Part shown: positions 52,562 through 61,080 of the stretch, in pieces
Numbering within the stretch: position 1 is the stretch's first letter
Layout of the letters: every line of letters begins with the position of its first letter
Source: Ideonella sp. WA131b
GTDB taxonomy: Bacteria; Pseudomonadota; Gammaproteobacteria; Burkholderiales; Burkholderiaceae_C
Reading direction: 5' to 3'
Length of the DNA: 64,000 nt
NCBI GenBank assembly: GCA_023657425.1
Contig: JAGTJW010000001.1
Coordinates: forward strand, 372,001 to 436,000
Program-made: the position numbers and the translations under genes
The notes under the pieces: generated by a model
The model's database searches: none
Seen by the model: only the letters and a program-made list of their open reading frames with translations
What the model was told of the DNA's origin: nothing

Positions 52562-54001
52562 TCACTGCAGCCCCTGCTGAACGCCACGGCCGAGCGACAG
52601 CATGCTGGCGTTGAACTGCTGGCCTTCCGTCAGCGCGTTGAGATGGCTGATCCGAAGGTTGTAGTGGTCGGCCTCTGCGGCGATGACGTCGAACAGGCTG
52701 CGACGACCCAGCTGCTGCCACTGCTGCAGCGTGAAGTTGCGCAGCTGCTCGCTGTCGCGCAGCACGGCACCGACGCGGCGCGCACGGTCGAAGCTTGAGA
52801 GCGTCTGCTCGTGCAACTGGGCAACGCGGAAGCGGCGCTGCTCCAGCACCTCCGCGCGCTGCAGCTCCACGGCGCGCGAGCGCTTGCGGGCGGCGTCTGC
52901 CGACGGGCGCAGTCCCGGATCCCAAAGCGGCACGCTCAGCCGCAAGCCCAGTGACCAGTTGCCCTGCTTGGAGGTGCCCCCCGAGCCACCGCCGGTGCCC
53001 GTGGCCGAGCCGCTGGCCGCCCAGCTGAGTTGCGGCCGGCCGCCCGCCGCGACAGCCTCGGCCAGGCGCTCAGCCGCCTCGGCCTGCGCGGTGAGCGCGG
53101 CGATGTCGGCCGAGCGCTCGACGTCGGCCACCTGTTCGTCGAGCGGGCCCACCTGAAGCAGCAGGCCCGACAGGCCCTCGATGCCGCGCAAGCCATTGCC
53201 GACGAGCCGCCGCAGGCGCAGCTCGACCTCCCGCGCCTGCGACAGCGCCTGGGCCTGGGCGATCTCGGCCTGCTGCAGGGTCTTGCGGACCTGCACCAGC
53301 TCGCTGGCACGGCCCCGGTCGACGCGCACGATGGCATCGAGCGCGTCAACCAGGCAACCCATCTTGCGGACGTACTGTCCATACACGACGACGTGCTGGC
53401 TGTAGCGATTGCGCTCCAGGGCCAGCATCACGGTGGTCAGCGCGATCTGTTCGCGCGTGCTCAGGTGGCCCAGCTCGGCCGCCTCGGCCAGACGCTCCCG
53501 CCAGTCGACCAGGCGCTCGGTGCGCTGGCCGTCCCAGATGAGCTGGCTCAGATTCAGCGACGCCCGACCTTCGCCGGCTTGGCGGGTGCCCAGGGCGTCA
53601 AGGCTGCCGCCGGAGCCCAGGCTGAGGTCCATCGAGGCGCGCAGGCCGCCCGCGGCACGGGCCGCCTCGGTGTCATCCTTCGCCGCCTCGGCCAGCAGCC
53701 GCGCCGCTCCGACCTGGTGGCTGCGCTCCAGGGCGGCACGCACCAGCGCCTGCAGGGCGGCGCGGGGGTCGGGCGCGGCCCGGGCTGCCTCGTCGGCGGC
53801 CGAGGCCGAGCCTTCGGCCGGGCTTTCGTCGGGGCAGCGCGTCGACGCCACCGCCGGCGCAGCGGGCACGGCGGCGGCCGCGGGCGTCACCGGCAGCGGC
53901 CGCGGCCGCGGGGCGCTGCGCTGGGCCCCGGCGGCACCGGCGGCCCACAAGCCCAGGGCCAGCAAGACCCCGGCGAGGACGAGTCGATCGGCGCGGTTCA
54001 T
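52562..54001 (-). CDS. TolC-family outer-membrane efflux/secretion protein
   Basis: This 479-residue protein has a signal peptide (LVLAGVLLALGLWAAGAAGAQ), a Pro/Ala-rich segment and the double long coiled coils of TolC channels (AREVELRLRRLVGNGLRG, SADIAALTAQAEAAERLAEAV, FRVAQLHEQTLSSFDRARRV). The strand LGLRLSVPLWDPGLRPS is typical of the family. TolC partners serve type I secretion and drug efflux. No ABC exporter or adaptor gene is adjacent, but the octad-repeat protein at 43619 has a type I-like C-terminus. A link is possible, not shown. Confidence 0.88.
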   Translation of the reverse strand: MNRADRLVLAGVLLALGLWAAGAAGAQRSAPRPRPLPVTPAAAAVPAAPAVASTRCPDESPAEGSASAADEAARAAPDPRAALQALVRAALERSHQVGAARLLAEAAKDDTEAARAAGGLRASMDLSLGSGGSLDALGTRQAGEGRASLNLSQLIWDGQRTERLVDWRERLAEAAELGHLSTREQIALTTVMLALERNRYSQHVVVYGQYVRKMGCLVDALDAIVRVDRGRASELVQVRKTLQQAEIAQAQALSQAREVELRLRRLVGNGLRGIEGLSGLLLQVGPLDEQVADVERSADIAALTAQAEAAERLAEAVAAGGRPQLSWAASGSATGTGGGSGGTSKQGNWSLGLRLSVPLWDPGLRPSADAARKRSRAVELQRAEVLEQRRFRVAQLHEQTLSSFDRARRVGAVLRDSEQLRNFTLQQWQQLGRRSLFDVIAAEADHYNLRISHLNALTEGQQFNASMLSLGRGVQQGLQ

Positions 54002-54119
54002 CGTGGGCGCGGGCGGGCAGAGGCCCAAAGGGCCGACGCGGCAGTCTGCGGCGCCCTGGCGCGAAGCGATCGAACGAAATCGGGCGTGGTGGCGCTGCAG
54101 TTCCGAGGAAGCCCCGCCG

Positions 54120-55097
54120 CTACCGCACTGGGTTCACGCCCAGCAACCAGGCCACCAGCGTGAAGCTGGCGAACGCGAGCACGGTGCTCGTCATGATGAT
54201 GCGCGCGATGCGGCCGTTGTCGGCACCGAAGCGCTCGGCGAGCAGCGAGACGTTGCTGGCGCTGGGCAAGGCGGCGGCCAGCGTCAGCACCAGAATCTGG
54301 AAGCCCGTGACCGGCGCGCCCAGTTGTCGCGCCCCCAACGCGAGCACAGCCACCAGCAGCGGGTGCAGGATCAGCTTCACCAGGGCCACCGGCACGAAAT
54401 CAATGGCCGGCGTGCGGCGGCTGGCGTGCTGACCGGCGCGGTGCAGCACCGCCCCGATGGTGAACAGCGCCACCGGCGTGGCCGCACCCGCCAGGAGGTC
54501 GACCACGGCCTGGGCCGGCGCCGGCAGCCGCCAGCCCAGCAAGCCGAACACAGCGCCCAGCGCGATCGCCCACGGCAGCGGGTTCGACAAGGCACCGCGC
54601 AGCGCGCGACCCGCCGCCGCCCGTGCCCCGCCGGGGCCGTCCGGCGAGGCGGCGGAAGCCTGGGCCAGCGCGATGCACAGCGAGCTGACGATGAACAGGT
54701 CCACCAGCAGCGTCACGACGATCGGGCCCACGGCCGCCGGCCCCAACAGCGCCACCAGCATCGGCACGCCCATGAAGCCGGTATTGGGAAACACCGCCAC
54801 CAGCGCACCGAAGGCGGCGTCCTTCAGGCCGACACGCTCGTTCAGGCTCCAGCTCACGACCACGGCCATCAGCAGCAGCGCCGCCGCCAGGTACACCGCC
54901 AGCAGCACCGGGTTGAGCATCTCGACCACCGGCGTGCCGGCGCCAAAGCGGAACAGCATGCACGGCAGCGCGAAGTACAGGACAAAGGCGTTGAGCCCGG
55001 GGATCGCGCTCTCGGGCAGCACGCGGCGATGCGCAGCCAGGTAGCCGCAGAGCACGAGCGAAAAAAACGGAACGGTGACGGCCAGGATCGCCTGCAT
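54120..55097 (-). CDS. AEC-family (auxin efflux carrier-like) transporter
   Basis: This 325-residue membrane protein has about ten helices in two halves of five. It has PGLNAFVLYFALPCMLFRFGAG, VFPNTGFMGVPMLVALLGPAAV, NPLPWAIALGAVFGLLGW and TLAAALPSASNVSLLAERFGAD. The Asn/Pro-containing broken helices fit the AEC/BART fold. Bacterial members carry organic acids such as malate or malonate; the substrate here is unknown. It stands alone between tolC-like and ribE genes, same strand. Confidence 0.9.
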   Translation of the reverse strand: MQAILAVTVPFFSLVLCGYLAAHRRVLPESAIPGLNAFVLYFALPCMLFRFGAGTPVVEMLNPVLLAVYLAAALLLMAVVVSWSLNERVGLKDAAFGALVAVFPNTGFMGVPMLVALLGPAAVGPIVVTLLVDLFIVSSLCIALAQASAASPDGPGGARAAAGRALRGALSNPLPWAIALGAVFGLLGWRLPAPAQAVVDLLAGAATPVALFTIGAVLHRAGQHASRRTPAIDFVPVALVKLILHPLLVAVLALGARQLGAPVTGFQILVLTLAAALPSASNVSLLAERFGADNGRIARIIMTSTVLAFASFTLVAWLLGVNPVR

Positions 55098-55169
55098 CGG
55101 GGCGGGATTGTCTCCTCACGGGGGGCCGGCCCCGTGCTGGCGGCACCGGCCGTCCTGCGGCCCAGACTC

Positions 55170-55877
55170 TCAGCGCGCCGGCGGGCGAGCCAGCTCGTCC
55201 AGGCTGAGCCCGCGCTCGGCCAGCAGCGACTCCACCGCGGCGGCCAGCGGCCCCAGGCGCTCGGCCACCGCGTCGCGCACGGTGTCGACGAAGACCTGCG
55301 TCGAACGCTCGATCTCGATGTGCACCGCGTCACCCTCGACCTTGGCGGCAAAGGTGGTCATGCGCAGGGTCTCGGGGATCAGCCAGACCTCGAACCAGCC
55401 GCTGCCGTCGCGTTCACGGCCGGCCTCGGCCACCGTCAGGCTCGCGCCGTTGACGGCGATGTAGCCCTTGGCGAACACGTAGCGCATCCAGGGCGCCGGC
55501 ACGGCCAGGCGCAGCACGCGGTTGTTCTCGGGCCGCCGCACCTGCGCCACCGTCGCCATGAAGTCGACGTGGCCCGACAGCGGGTGGCCGCCGATCTCGG
55601 CGCCATCGCGCGCGGCGCGTTCGACGTTGAGCACGCTGCCCTCGACCAGCCGGCCCAGCGTCGTGAGCGCCAGGCTCTGCTGCATCACATCGAACATGGC
55701 GTGGTCGGCGCGCGGGCGCGCGGTGACCGTGAGGCACACGCCGTCGACGGCGACGCTGGCGCCGATGGCCAGCCCGTCGTCGAACCCGGGCGGCAGGCTC
55801 AGCGTGAAGCTGCGCAGGCCGGGGCGGTCTTCGACCTGCCCGACGCGGGCCACGCCTTGGACGATGCCAGTGAACAT
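55170..55877 (-). CDS. ribE: Riboflavin synthase alpha subunit
   Basis: This 235-residue enzyme dismutates two 6,7-dimethyl-8-ribityllumazine molecules to riboflavin. It begins MFTGIVQGVARV and shows the two lumazine-binding repeats: GASVAVDGVCLTVTAR, GRLVEGSVLNVERAA, GGHPLSGHVDFMATV and later GYIAVNGASLTVAEAG, WLIPETLRMTTFA. The start is fixed by the conserved MFTGI. No FMN riboswitch is evident upstream. Lumazine is also the antenna cofactor of PhrB-type photolyases, encoded in this window. Confidence 0.95.
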   Translation of the reverse strand: MFTGIVQGVARVGQVEDRPGLRSFTLSLPPGFDDGLAIGASVAVDGVCLTVTARPRADHAMFDVMQQSLALTTLGRLVEGSVLNVERAARDGAEIGGHPLSGHVDFMATVAQVRRPENNRVLRLAVPAPWMRYVFAKGYIAVNGASLTVAEAGRERDGSGWFEVWLIPETLRMTTFAAKVEGDAVHIEIERSTQVFVDTVRDAVAERLGPLAAAVESLLAERGLSLDELARPPAR

Positions 55878-55939
55878 GGCCGGTGAGCTTACCCCAGCGG
55901 CCGGCGCGCACCCGGCAACGGGCCCGGCTGGGGGAGGGA

Positions 55940-56305
55940 TCAGCCCGCGCGCAGCATCACGGCCAGCGCCGCCACGCTCGCCAGCAGCACCGGCGCAAAG
56001 GCCACGGGCTCGAGGCGAGGCCGCGACCACCGCGTGGCCAGGATCGGCGGGTCGGCGCCGCCGGAAGCCGCCTGCGGCTGCGGACGCAGCACACCCGCCA
56101 GGTGGCGGCGGCCCTGCAAGCCGTATGAGAAGGAGGTCCGCAGGGCAGCCGCCGGCACGGGAACGGGCGCCGGCTTCGCCTCGAGCCGGTCCACCACGAG
56201 CTTCAAGGCCGCCTGGGCACGGCGGTGCGGCACGCGCGCCCCGGGCGGCGCCCCGGCGCTGGCCTGCCACGGACGCGGATCGAAGGTCTGGGGCATCGTG
56301 TTCAT
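55940..56305 (-). CDS. Small hypothetical protein with C-terminal membrane helix
   Basis: A 121-codon frame begins MNTMPQTFDPRPWQA. It has a helical, Arg/Ala-rich middle (RAQAALKLVVDRLEAKPAPV), and ends with one hydrophobic segment (LEPVAFAPVLLASVAALAVML). It could be a tail-anchored protein. No Shine-Dalgarno is visible and the family is unknown, so it may not be real. It is the only supportable frame between ribE and the palindromic element. Confidence 0.45.
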   Translation of the reverse strand: MNTMPQTFDPRPWQASAGAPPGARVPHRRAQAALKLVVDRLEAKPAPVPVPAAALRTSFSYGLQGRRHLAGVLRPQPQAASGGADPPILATRWSRPRLEPVAFAPVLLASVAALAVMLRAG

Positions 56306-56381
56306 GGCTGAAGATGCTGTCGCACAACGCCGACGAGAGCCCTGACGGAGCTCACGTTTCGGGGGTGATGTTTTCACGAAG

Positions 56382-56401
56382 CCCCCCTGCTTTGAGGGGG
56401 G
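56382..56401. other. Hairpin flanking the cloverleaf element
   Basis: CCCCCCT and AGGGGGG flank a 6-nt loop (GCTTTG) immediately before the large palindromic element. No T tract follows on either strand. Confidence 0.5.
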
Positions 56402-56402
56402 A

Positions 56403-56677
56403 CTAGGAGCGTGGGCGGCAGAAATCCAGCCCCGCGTTGGGCCGATTTCGGGGCCCAGGCCAGGCGCCGCGCGCAGCCCGGGCTGTACGCCCGGGCCAGC
56501 GTGGCAACGCCGCAAGGGCCCCGAAATCGGCCCAACCCGAAGGGCCGGGGCGGCCAAAGCCGCTGGCGGGTGTTGCGCCGCTGGCGCGGGCGTCAAGCCC
56601 GCGCTGCGCGACGCGCCTACGCCAGTGGCTTTGGCCGCCCCGGCGCGGGGCTGGATTTCTGCCGCCCACGCTCCTAG
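56403..56677. repeat. 275-bp cloverleaf-like palindromic element
   Basis: A perfect 34-bp inverted repeat (56403-56436 with 56644-56677) encloses two further stems that abut it without gap. Stem B (56437-56456 with 56516-56535) is 20 bp and perfect. Stem C (56545-56568 with 56620-56643) is 24 bp with one G-U-compatible mismatch. Between them lies CCCGAAGGG (56536-56544), itself a mini-hairpin. Both arms end in 8-bp stems with 5-nt loops (GCCCGGGC/GCCCGGGC and GCGCGGGC/GCCCGCGC). Either strand could fold into a four-way junction. No transposase is inside. It may be a fold-back mobile element or structured RNA. Confidence 0.9.
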
Positions 56678-56688
56678 CATCGACATGC

Positions 56689-57897
56689 ATGGTTGCCCCG
56701 GATCTCGAAGGCTTCACCCTGGCCGATCCGCCGCCGGCCTTTGTTGACGACCCTTACCCCGTCTACGCCCGGCTGCGCGCCTTCAGGCCGGTGCACGCAC
56801 TGGGGCCCGGGAGCTGGCTCTTGAGCCGCCACGCCGACGTGCTGGCGGCCTACCGCCACCCGGCACTGGGCAGCGACAAGCGCGAGGAGTTCGCGCCGCG
56901 CATGGGCGCCGGCACGCCGATCTACGAACACCACACGACGAGCCTGGTGTTCAGCGACCCGCCGCGCCACACGCGTGTGCGGCGGTTGCTGATGGGGGCA
57001 CTCAACCAGCGCGCCATCGCCCGCATGGAGGCGCCGCTGGTGCAGCTGGTTGGCACGCTGCTCGATCGCGTGGCCGATGAGCCGGCGCCCGACCTCATCG
57101 CGCATGTGGCGGCGCAGATCCCGGTGGCGGTGATCGGCAACCTGCTGGCCGTGCCGCTCGCCGATCGGCAGCCGCTGCGCGAGTGGTCACTGGCCATCCT
57201 GTCGGCCCTCGAACCCCGGCCCGCAACGGCGGTGCTGGCGCGGGCCAATGCCGCGGTCGAGGAGTTCTGCGCCTACCTTCGCACGCTGGTGGCCGAGCGC
57301 CGCCGCCACCCGGGCGACCCGGAGGCCGACGTGCTCACCCGGCTGATCCAGGGCGACGCCGACGGCGAGCTCACCGAGGCCGAGTTGCTGCACAACTGCA
57401 TCTTCCTGCTCAACGCCGGCCACGAGACCACCACCAACCTCATCGGCAACGGCGTGCACGCACTGCTGGTGCACCGGGCGCAGTGGGAGCGGCTGCGCGC
57501 CGAGCCGGCCCTGATCGGCAGCGCCGTGGAGGAGCTGCTGCGCTACGAGAGCCCGCTGCAGCTGAACAACCGCCAGGCGCGCGAAGACGTGGTGCTCGGC
57601 GGCGTGGCGATGCCGGCGGGCAGCTTCGTCACCTTGGGCATCGGCGCGGCCAACCGCGACCCGGCGGTGTTCGCCGATCCCGACCGTCTCGACATCGGCC
57701 GCGAGCCCAACAAGCACCTGGCATTCGGCCAGGGCGCACACGCCTGCTCGGGCATGAACGTGGCGCGGCTGGAAGCGCGGCTGGCCATCGGCGCGCTGGT
57801 GGCGCGCTACCCGCGGCTCGATCTGGCCGGCCCGCCCGAACGAGACCGCCGCGTGCGCTTCCGCGGCTTCCGCCGGCTGCCGGTGCGGCTTGGCTGA
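56689..57897 (+). CDS. Cytochrome P450
   Basis: This 402-residue soluble haem monooxygenase has the I-helix FLLNAGHETTTNLI, the K-helix ExxR in EELLRYESPLQL and the haem-binding loop AFGQGAHACSGMNVARLEAR with the axial Cys. It resembles bacterial class I P450s that use a ferredoxin and reductase; none is adjacent. Substrate is unknown. It starts at an ATG 12 bp after the cloverleaf element, so its promoter probably lies within or before that element. The stop overlaps the next gene by eight bases. Confidence 0.93.
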   Translation: MVAPDLEGFTLADPPPAFVDDPYPVYARLRAFRPVHALGPGSWLLSRHADVLAAYRHPALGSDKREEFAPRMGAGTPIYEHHTTSLVFSDPPRHTRVRRLLMGALNQRAIARMEAPLVQLVGTLLDRVADEPAPDLIAHVAAQIPVAVIGNLLAVPLADRQPLREWSLAILSALEPRPATAVLARANAAVEEFCAYLRTLVAERRRHPGDPEADVLTRLIQGDADGELTEAELLHNCIFLLNAGHETTTNLIGNGVHALLVHRAQWERLRAEPALIGSAVEELLRYESPLQLNNRQAREDVVLGGVAMPAGSFVTLGIGAANRDPAVFADPDRLDIGREPNKHLAFGQGAHACSGMNVARLEARLAIGALVARYPRLDLAGPPERDRRVRFRGFRRLPVRLG

Positions 57898-59023
57898 GCC
57901 CTTCAAGAACCTGCTGAACGCCGGCCTGGTGGCCGGCGCTGCCGCTCACTTCGGGCGCCAGTGGCCGGCCTTCGACACCCGGCACTTCGTGACCCAGGCC
58001 ACCCGCGGGCTGGAGGCGCTGGAGATGAAGGCCCGCGCGATGCAGATCGCCCGCGCACTGGAGGCCACGCTGCCGCCGCGATTTGCCGAGGCCGCGGCCT
58101 TGATCGAGGCCACGCTGGCACCGGCCGAGCCGGGTGACACGATGGCGCAGCTCGACGGCGTGGACCAGGGCCTGCGCGGCTGGATCCTCTGGCCGGTGGG
58201 CGAGTTCGTGGCGCGGCGCGGGCTGGCCGAGCCGGCGCGGGCACTGGGCCTGCTGCACGCCCTCACGCAGCGGTTCACGGCGGAGTTCGCGATCCGGCCT
58301 TTCCTCGTCGAGCACCCGGCACGGACCTTCGAGACGCTGGCGCGCTGGACCACCGACCCCAGCCACCACGTGCGCCGCCTCGTCAGCGAGGGCAGCCGCC
58401 CGCGACTGCCCTGGGGCCTGCAGCTCAAGGCCCTGGTGCGCGACCCGAGCCCGACACTGCCGCTGCTGCGAGCCTTGCAGGACGACACCAGCGAGTATGT
58501 GCGCCGCAGCGTGGCCAACCACCTGAACGACATCGCCAAGGACCACCCGGCGCGGGTGGCCGCGTGGCTGAGCGAGCACCTGCCCGGCGCGAGCGCCGAG
58601 CGCCGCGCACTGCTGCGCCATGCCAGCCGCACGCTCATCAAGGCCGGCGACGCGGCGGTGCTCGAGGCCTGGGGCCTGGGGCGGCCGTTCCGCGGCGAGG
58701 CGGCGCTGTCGATCATGCCGGCGCGCATCGAACTCGGCGCCGCGGTGACGCTGACGCTGCGCTTGCGCTCGACCGCGGCAAGCGCGCAGCGGCTGGCCAT
58801 CGACTACGGGGTGCACCACGTCAAGGCCGATGGCTCCACCCGTCCCAAGGTGTTCAAGGGCTGGACGCTGGAACTGCCGGCCCGCGGCGTGCTTGTGCTG
58901 GAAAAGCGCCACGCCGTGCGGCCGATCACCACGCGCCGCTACTTCGCGGGGCAACACCGGGTGGTGGTGCAGGTGAACGGGCGGGCGGTGGCGGAAGCGG
59001 CGTTCGAGCTGCGGGTGCCGTGA
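57890..59023 (+). CDS. AlkD-like HEAT-repeat protein (DNA alkylation repair family)
   Basis: This 377-residue all-helical protein has HEAT-like repeats (LEMKARAMQIARALEATLP, TFETLARWTTDPSHHVRRLV, LLRALQDDTSEYVRRSVANHL). The RPRLPWG segment is seen in DNA alkylation repair proteins. A C-terminal beta-rich domain follows (about residues 275-377). AlkD excises N3- and N7-alkylpurines; whether this member has glycosylase activity is unknown. The start is a TTG overlapping the P450 stop (MAEPFKNLLN), so translation is probably coupled. There is no other good start nearby. Confidence 0.85.
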   Translation: MAEPFKNLLNAGLVAGAAAHFGRQWPAFDTRHFVTQATRGLEALEMKARAMQIARALEATLPPRFAEAAALIEATLAPAEPGDTMAQLDGVDQGLRGWILWPVGEFVARRGLAEPARALGLLHALTQRFTAEFAIRPFLVEHPARTFETLARWTTDPSHHVRRLVSEGSRPRLPWGLQLKALVRDPSPTLPLLRALQDDTSEYVRRSVANHLNDIAKDHPARVAAWLSEHLPGASAERRALLRHASRTLIKAGDAAVLEAWGLGRPFRGEAALSIMPARIELGAAVTLTLRLRSTAASAQRLAIDYGVHHVKADGSTRPKVFKGWTLELPARGVLVLEKRHAVRPITTRRYFAGQHRVVVQVNGRAVAEAAFELRVP

Positions 59024-59506
59024 GGTGGGGCGTTTGGTGGCTTGCTGTCGGCCACTTGCTGTCGTTGGACGCAAGGGGGCGAGCGACAGCAGACTGCCCA
59101 AAGCCGAAGTACAGAGTGCTTCAGTTCCAAACGGGCTGCTGGCGACCAGAATTCGAGCGCGAGTGTCGGCGGCAGTCGATACCTGCCGCTCAATGACTTG
59201 GGGAATCGCTGGCTGCCTTCGCAGGAACAGGCTGTTCATGCAGCGCGGGGCAACTGTCGCGGACGGCATCACGATCGCCGGTCAATGACCGGCCCCTTGT
59301 TCCGAGAACTGGTGCTGCGCCAGGCAGCGGCCAGTCGGCACCACGCCCTCGACCGACTAGACTGCACTTGCAGCGTCCAATCTTGACGATCAGCAAGCCA
59401 GACCCTGGGCCTGCGGCAGGCCACGGTGAATCGTCGAAATCCGAATCTCGATGCGCTCGCTCGTTCTGGATGAGGCGGCCTGCCCAGTCGCTGCCGTTTG
59501 CGACAC
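59024..59506. other. Gene-free stretch of 480 bp, lower GC
   Basis: I see no supportable gene here. Several short frames overlap without ribosome-binding sites. The first part contains two nearby copies of CTTGCTGTCG. The composition differs from flanking genes, so it may be a remnant of mobile or repeated DNA. It separates the P450/AlkD-like pair from the convergent BMC-associated operon. Confidence 0.4.
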
Positions 59507-61057
59507 TCAATCCAAGGTCTTGAGGTGACGCCGCAAGATCTTGCCGGTGCTCGTCTTGGGGAGGTCGTCGACGAACTGGAATGCGCGTGGAACCTTGTAG
59601 GCGGCCAGGCGTGTCCGGCAATGGGCCTCGAGCTCTCCTGCCGATGGCGACTTGCCCGCCTTCAGTACGACATACGCCTTCGCCAGCTCTCCTTTGGTTG
59701 TATCCGGAATGCCGCACACGGCGACCATCGCCACGTCGGGATGCTCAGCGATCACGCGCTCGAGTTCCGCAGGATAGATGTTGAAGCCGGCCGTGATGAT
59801 CATGTCCTTCAGCCGGTCGACGATGAAAATGAAGCCGTCGTTGTCCATGCGTGCCAGGTCGCCCGTGCGCAGCCAGCCACCGGGCAGCAGCGTCTCAGCG
59901 GTCGCCTCGGGTCGGCCAAGGTACTCACGCATCGTCACCGGACCGCGGATCTGCAGTTCGCCGATCTCGCCGGCCGGCAACGCGTGCGGATCTCCCTCGA
60001 CGGGTGCAATGCGTGCCTCGAGGTGCGGCAGCGCCACGCCAATCGAACCCAGTCGCTTCGGCCCGTGGATGCTGTGCGTCGTGCCCAGCCCGGCCAGTTC
60101 GGTCATGCCCCACAACTCGATCAAGGGGCAGTCCAGCGCGGCTTCGACGGCTCGCATCTGCGCTTCGGGCATCGTCTGACCGCCGACGGTGCAGCGTGTC
60201 AGCGACGACAGATCGTGATCGGCCAACCCCGCGAAGCCGAGCAGGTACATGTACATCGTGGGCACGCCCTCGAGCATGGTGCAGCGCTCGCGTTCGATGC
60301 TGGCCACCATGCGGCCCGCGTCGAACGCCCGGTGCAGCACCAGCGTGCCGCCGGTCAGCAGTGTCGCGTTCATGACGATGTTGCCGTAGACATGCGAGCA
60401 CGGCAGCGCACTGGCCACTGTGTCCTGCTCGGTGCGCAGATGCATCGTCGCTGTCATTGCGGTGTTCATCAACACGGCGCGGTGGGTCAGCACAGCGCCT
60501 TTGGGGTGGCCCGTGGTCCCGGAGGTGTAGGCCACGGCACAGATGTCGTCGAGCGACAGGCCGGCCACGGGCCAGTTGGCTGCAGCGTCGTCTGGCGCGA
60601 CGGGCTCGGCCATGAAGCTCGCCAGGTCGATCGCGCCATGCGGAGCCTTGCCGCCGAAGGACAGGAAGAGTTCGAGCCTTGTCTGCTCCTTCACGCCCGC
60701 GAGGCCTGCGATGCGGTCCGCCGTACCGACGACCACGCGCGCCCCGCAGTCGGCCATCGCAAAGGACGCCTCGTCTGGCGTGAGCATCAGGTTCAGCGGG
60801 TTGGCCACCGCGCCGAGCTTCAGGATGGCGTAGTACATGACGACCCACTCCGGCCCGTTGGGCGCGTAGAGCGACACGCGATCACCCTTGCCGATGCCGT
60901 GCAAGCGCAGGCGCAGCGCTGCGGCCGACGACTGGGCGTCGATCTCGGCAAAGCTCAGCCGGCGATCATCGAAGACCAGTGCGGTCTTCGTGCCCCAGCG
61001 GGCAGCGGACCGGGTGACGATCTCGCCCACCGAGTTGGGCATGGATGCAGTCCGCAT
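59507..61057 (-). CDS. AMP-dependent acyl-CoA synthetase/ligase, last gene of the BMC operon
   Basis: This 516-residue ANL-superfamily ligase activates a carboxylic acid with ATP and joins it to CoA. The P-loop AVAYTSGTTGHPKGAVLTH, LIELWGMTELAG, GWLRTGDLARMDNDGF, IVDRLKDMIITAGFNIYPAELE and the C-terminal Lys in PKTSTGKILRRHL are all present. I start it at the ATG with GGAG just upstream; a GTG nine codons earlier overlaps the phosphatase stop. It lies 23 bp downstream of the phosphatase gene. The acid used is unknown. Confidence 0.93.
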   Translation of the reverse strand: MRTASMPNSVGEIVTRSAARWGTKTALVFDDRRLSFAEIDAQSSAAALRLRLHGIGKGDRVSLYAPNGPEWVVMYYAILKLGAVANPLNLMLTPDEASFAMADCGARVVVGTADRIAGLAGVKEQTRLELFLSFGGKAPHGAIDLASFMAEPVAPDDAAANWPVAGLSLDDICAVAYTSGTTGHPKGAVLTHRAVLMNTAMTATMHLRTEQDTVASALPCSHVYGNIVMNATLLTGGTLVLHRAFDAGRMVASIERERCTMLEGVPTMYMYLLGFAGLADHDLSSLTRCTVGGQTMPEAQMRAVEAALDCPLIELWGMTELAGLGTTHSIHGPKRLGSIGVALPHLEARIAPVEGDPHALPAGEIGELQIRGPVTMREYLGRPEATAETLLPGGWLRTGDLARMDNDGFIFIVDRLKDMIITAGFNIYPAELERVIAEHPDVAMVAVCGIPDTTKGELAKAYVVLKAGKSPSAGELEAHCRTRLAAYKVPRAFQFVDDLPKTSTGKILRRHLKTLD

Positions 61058-61080
61058 GGTTCTCCATTGTCCGGCGGGTG

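Noticed and set aside
56403..56677. The cloverleaf palindrome as a tRNA or tmRNA
   Set aside because: The stems are far too long, there is no CCA end, T-arm or D-arm consensus, and the base stem is 34 bp.
59042..59386. Frames of 80-110 codons between the AlkD-like gene and the AMP-ligase
   Set aside because: Overlapping frames without ribosome-binding sites and with low-information products; I treat the stretch as non-coding.
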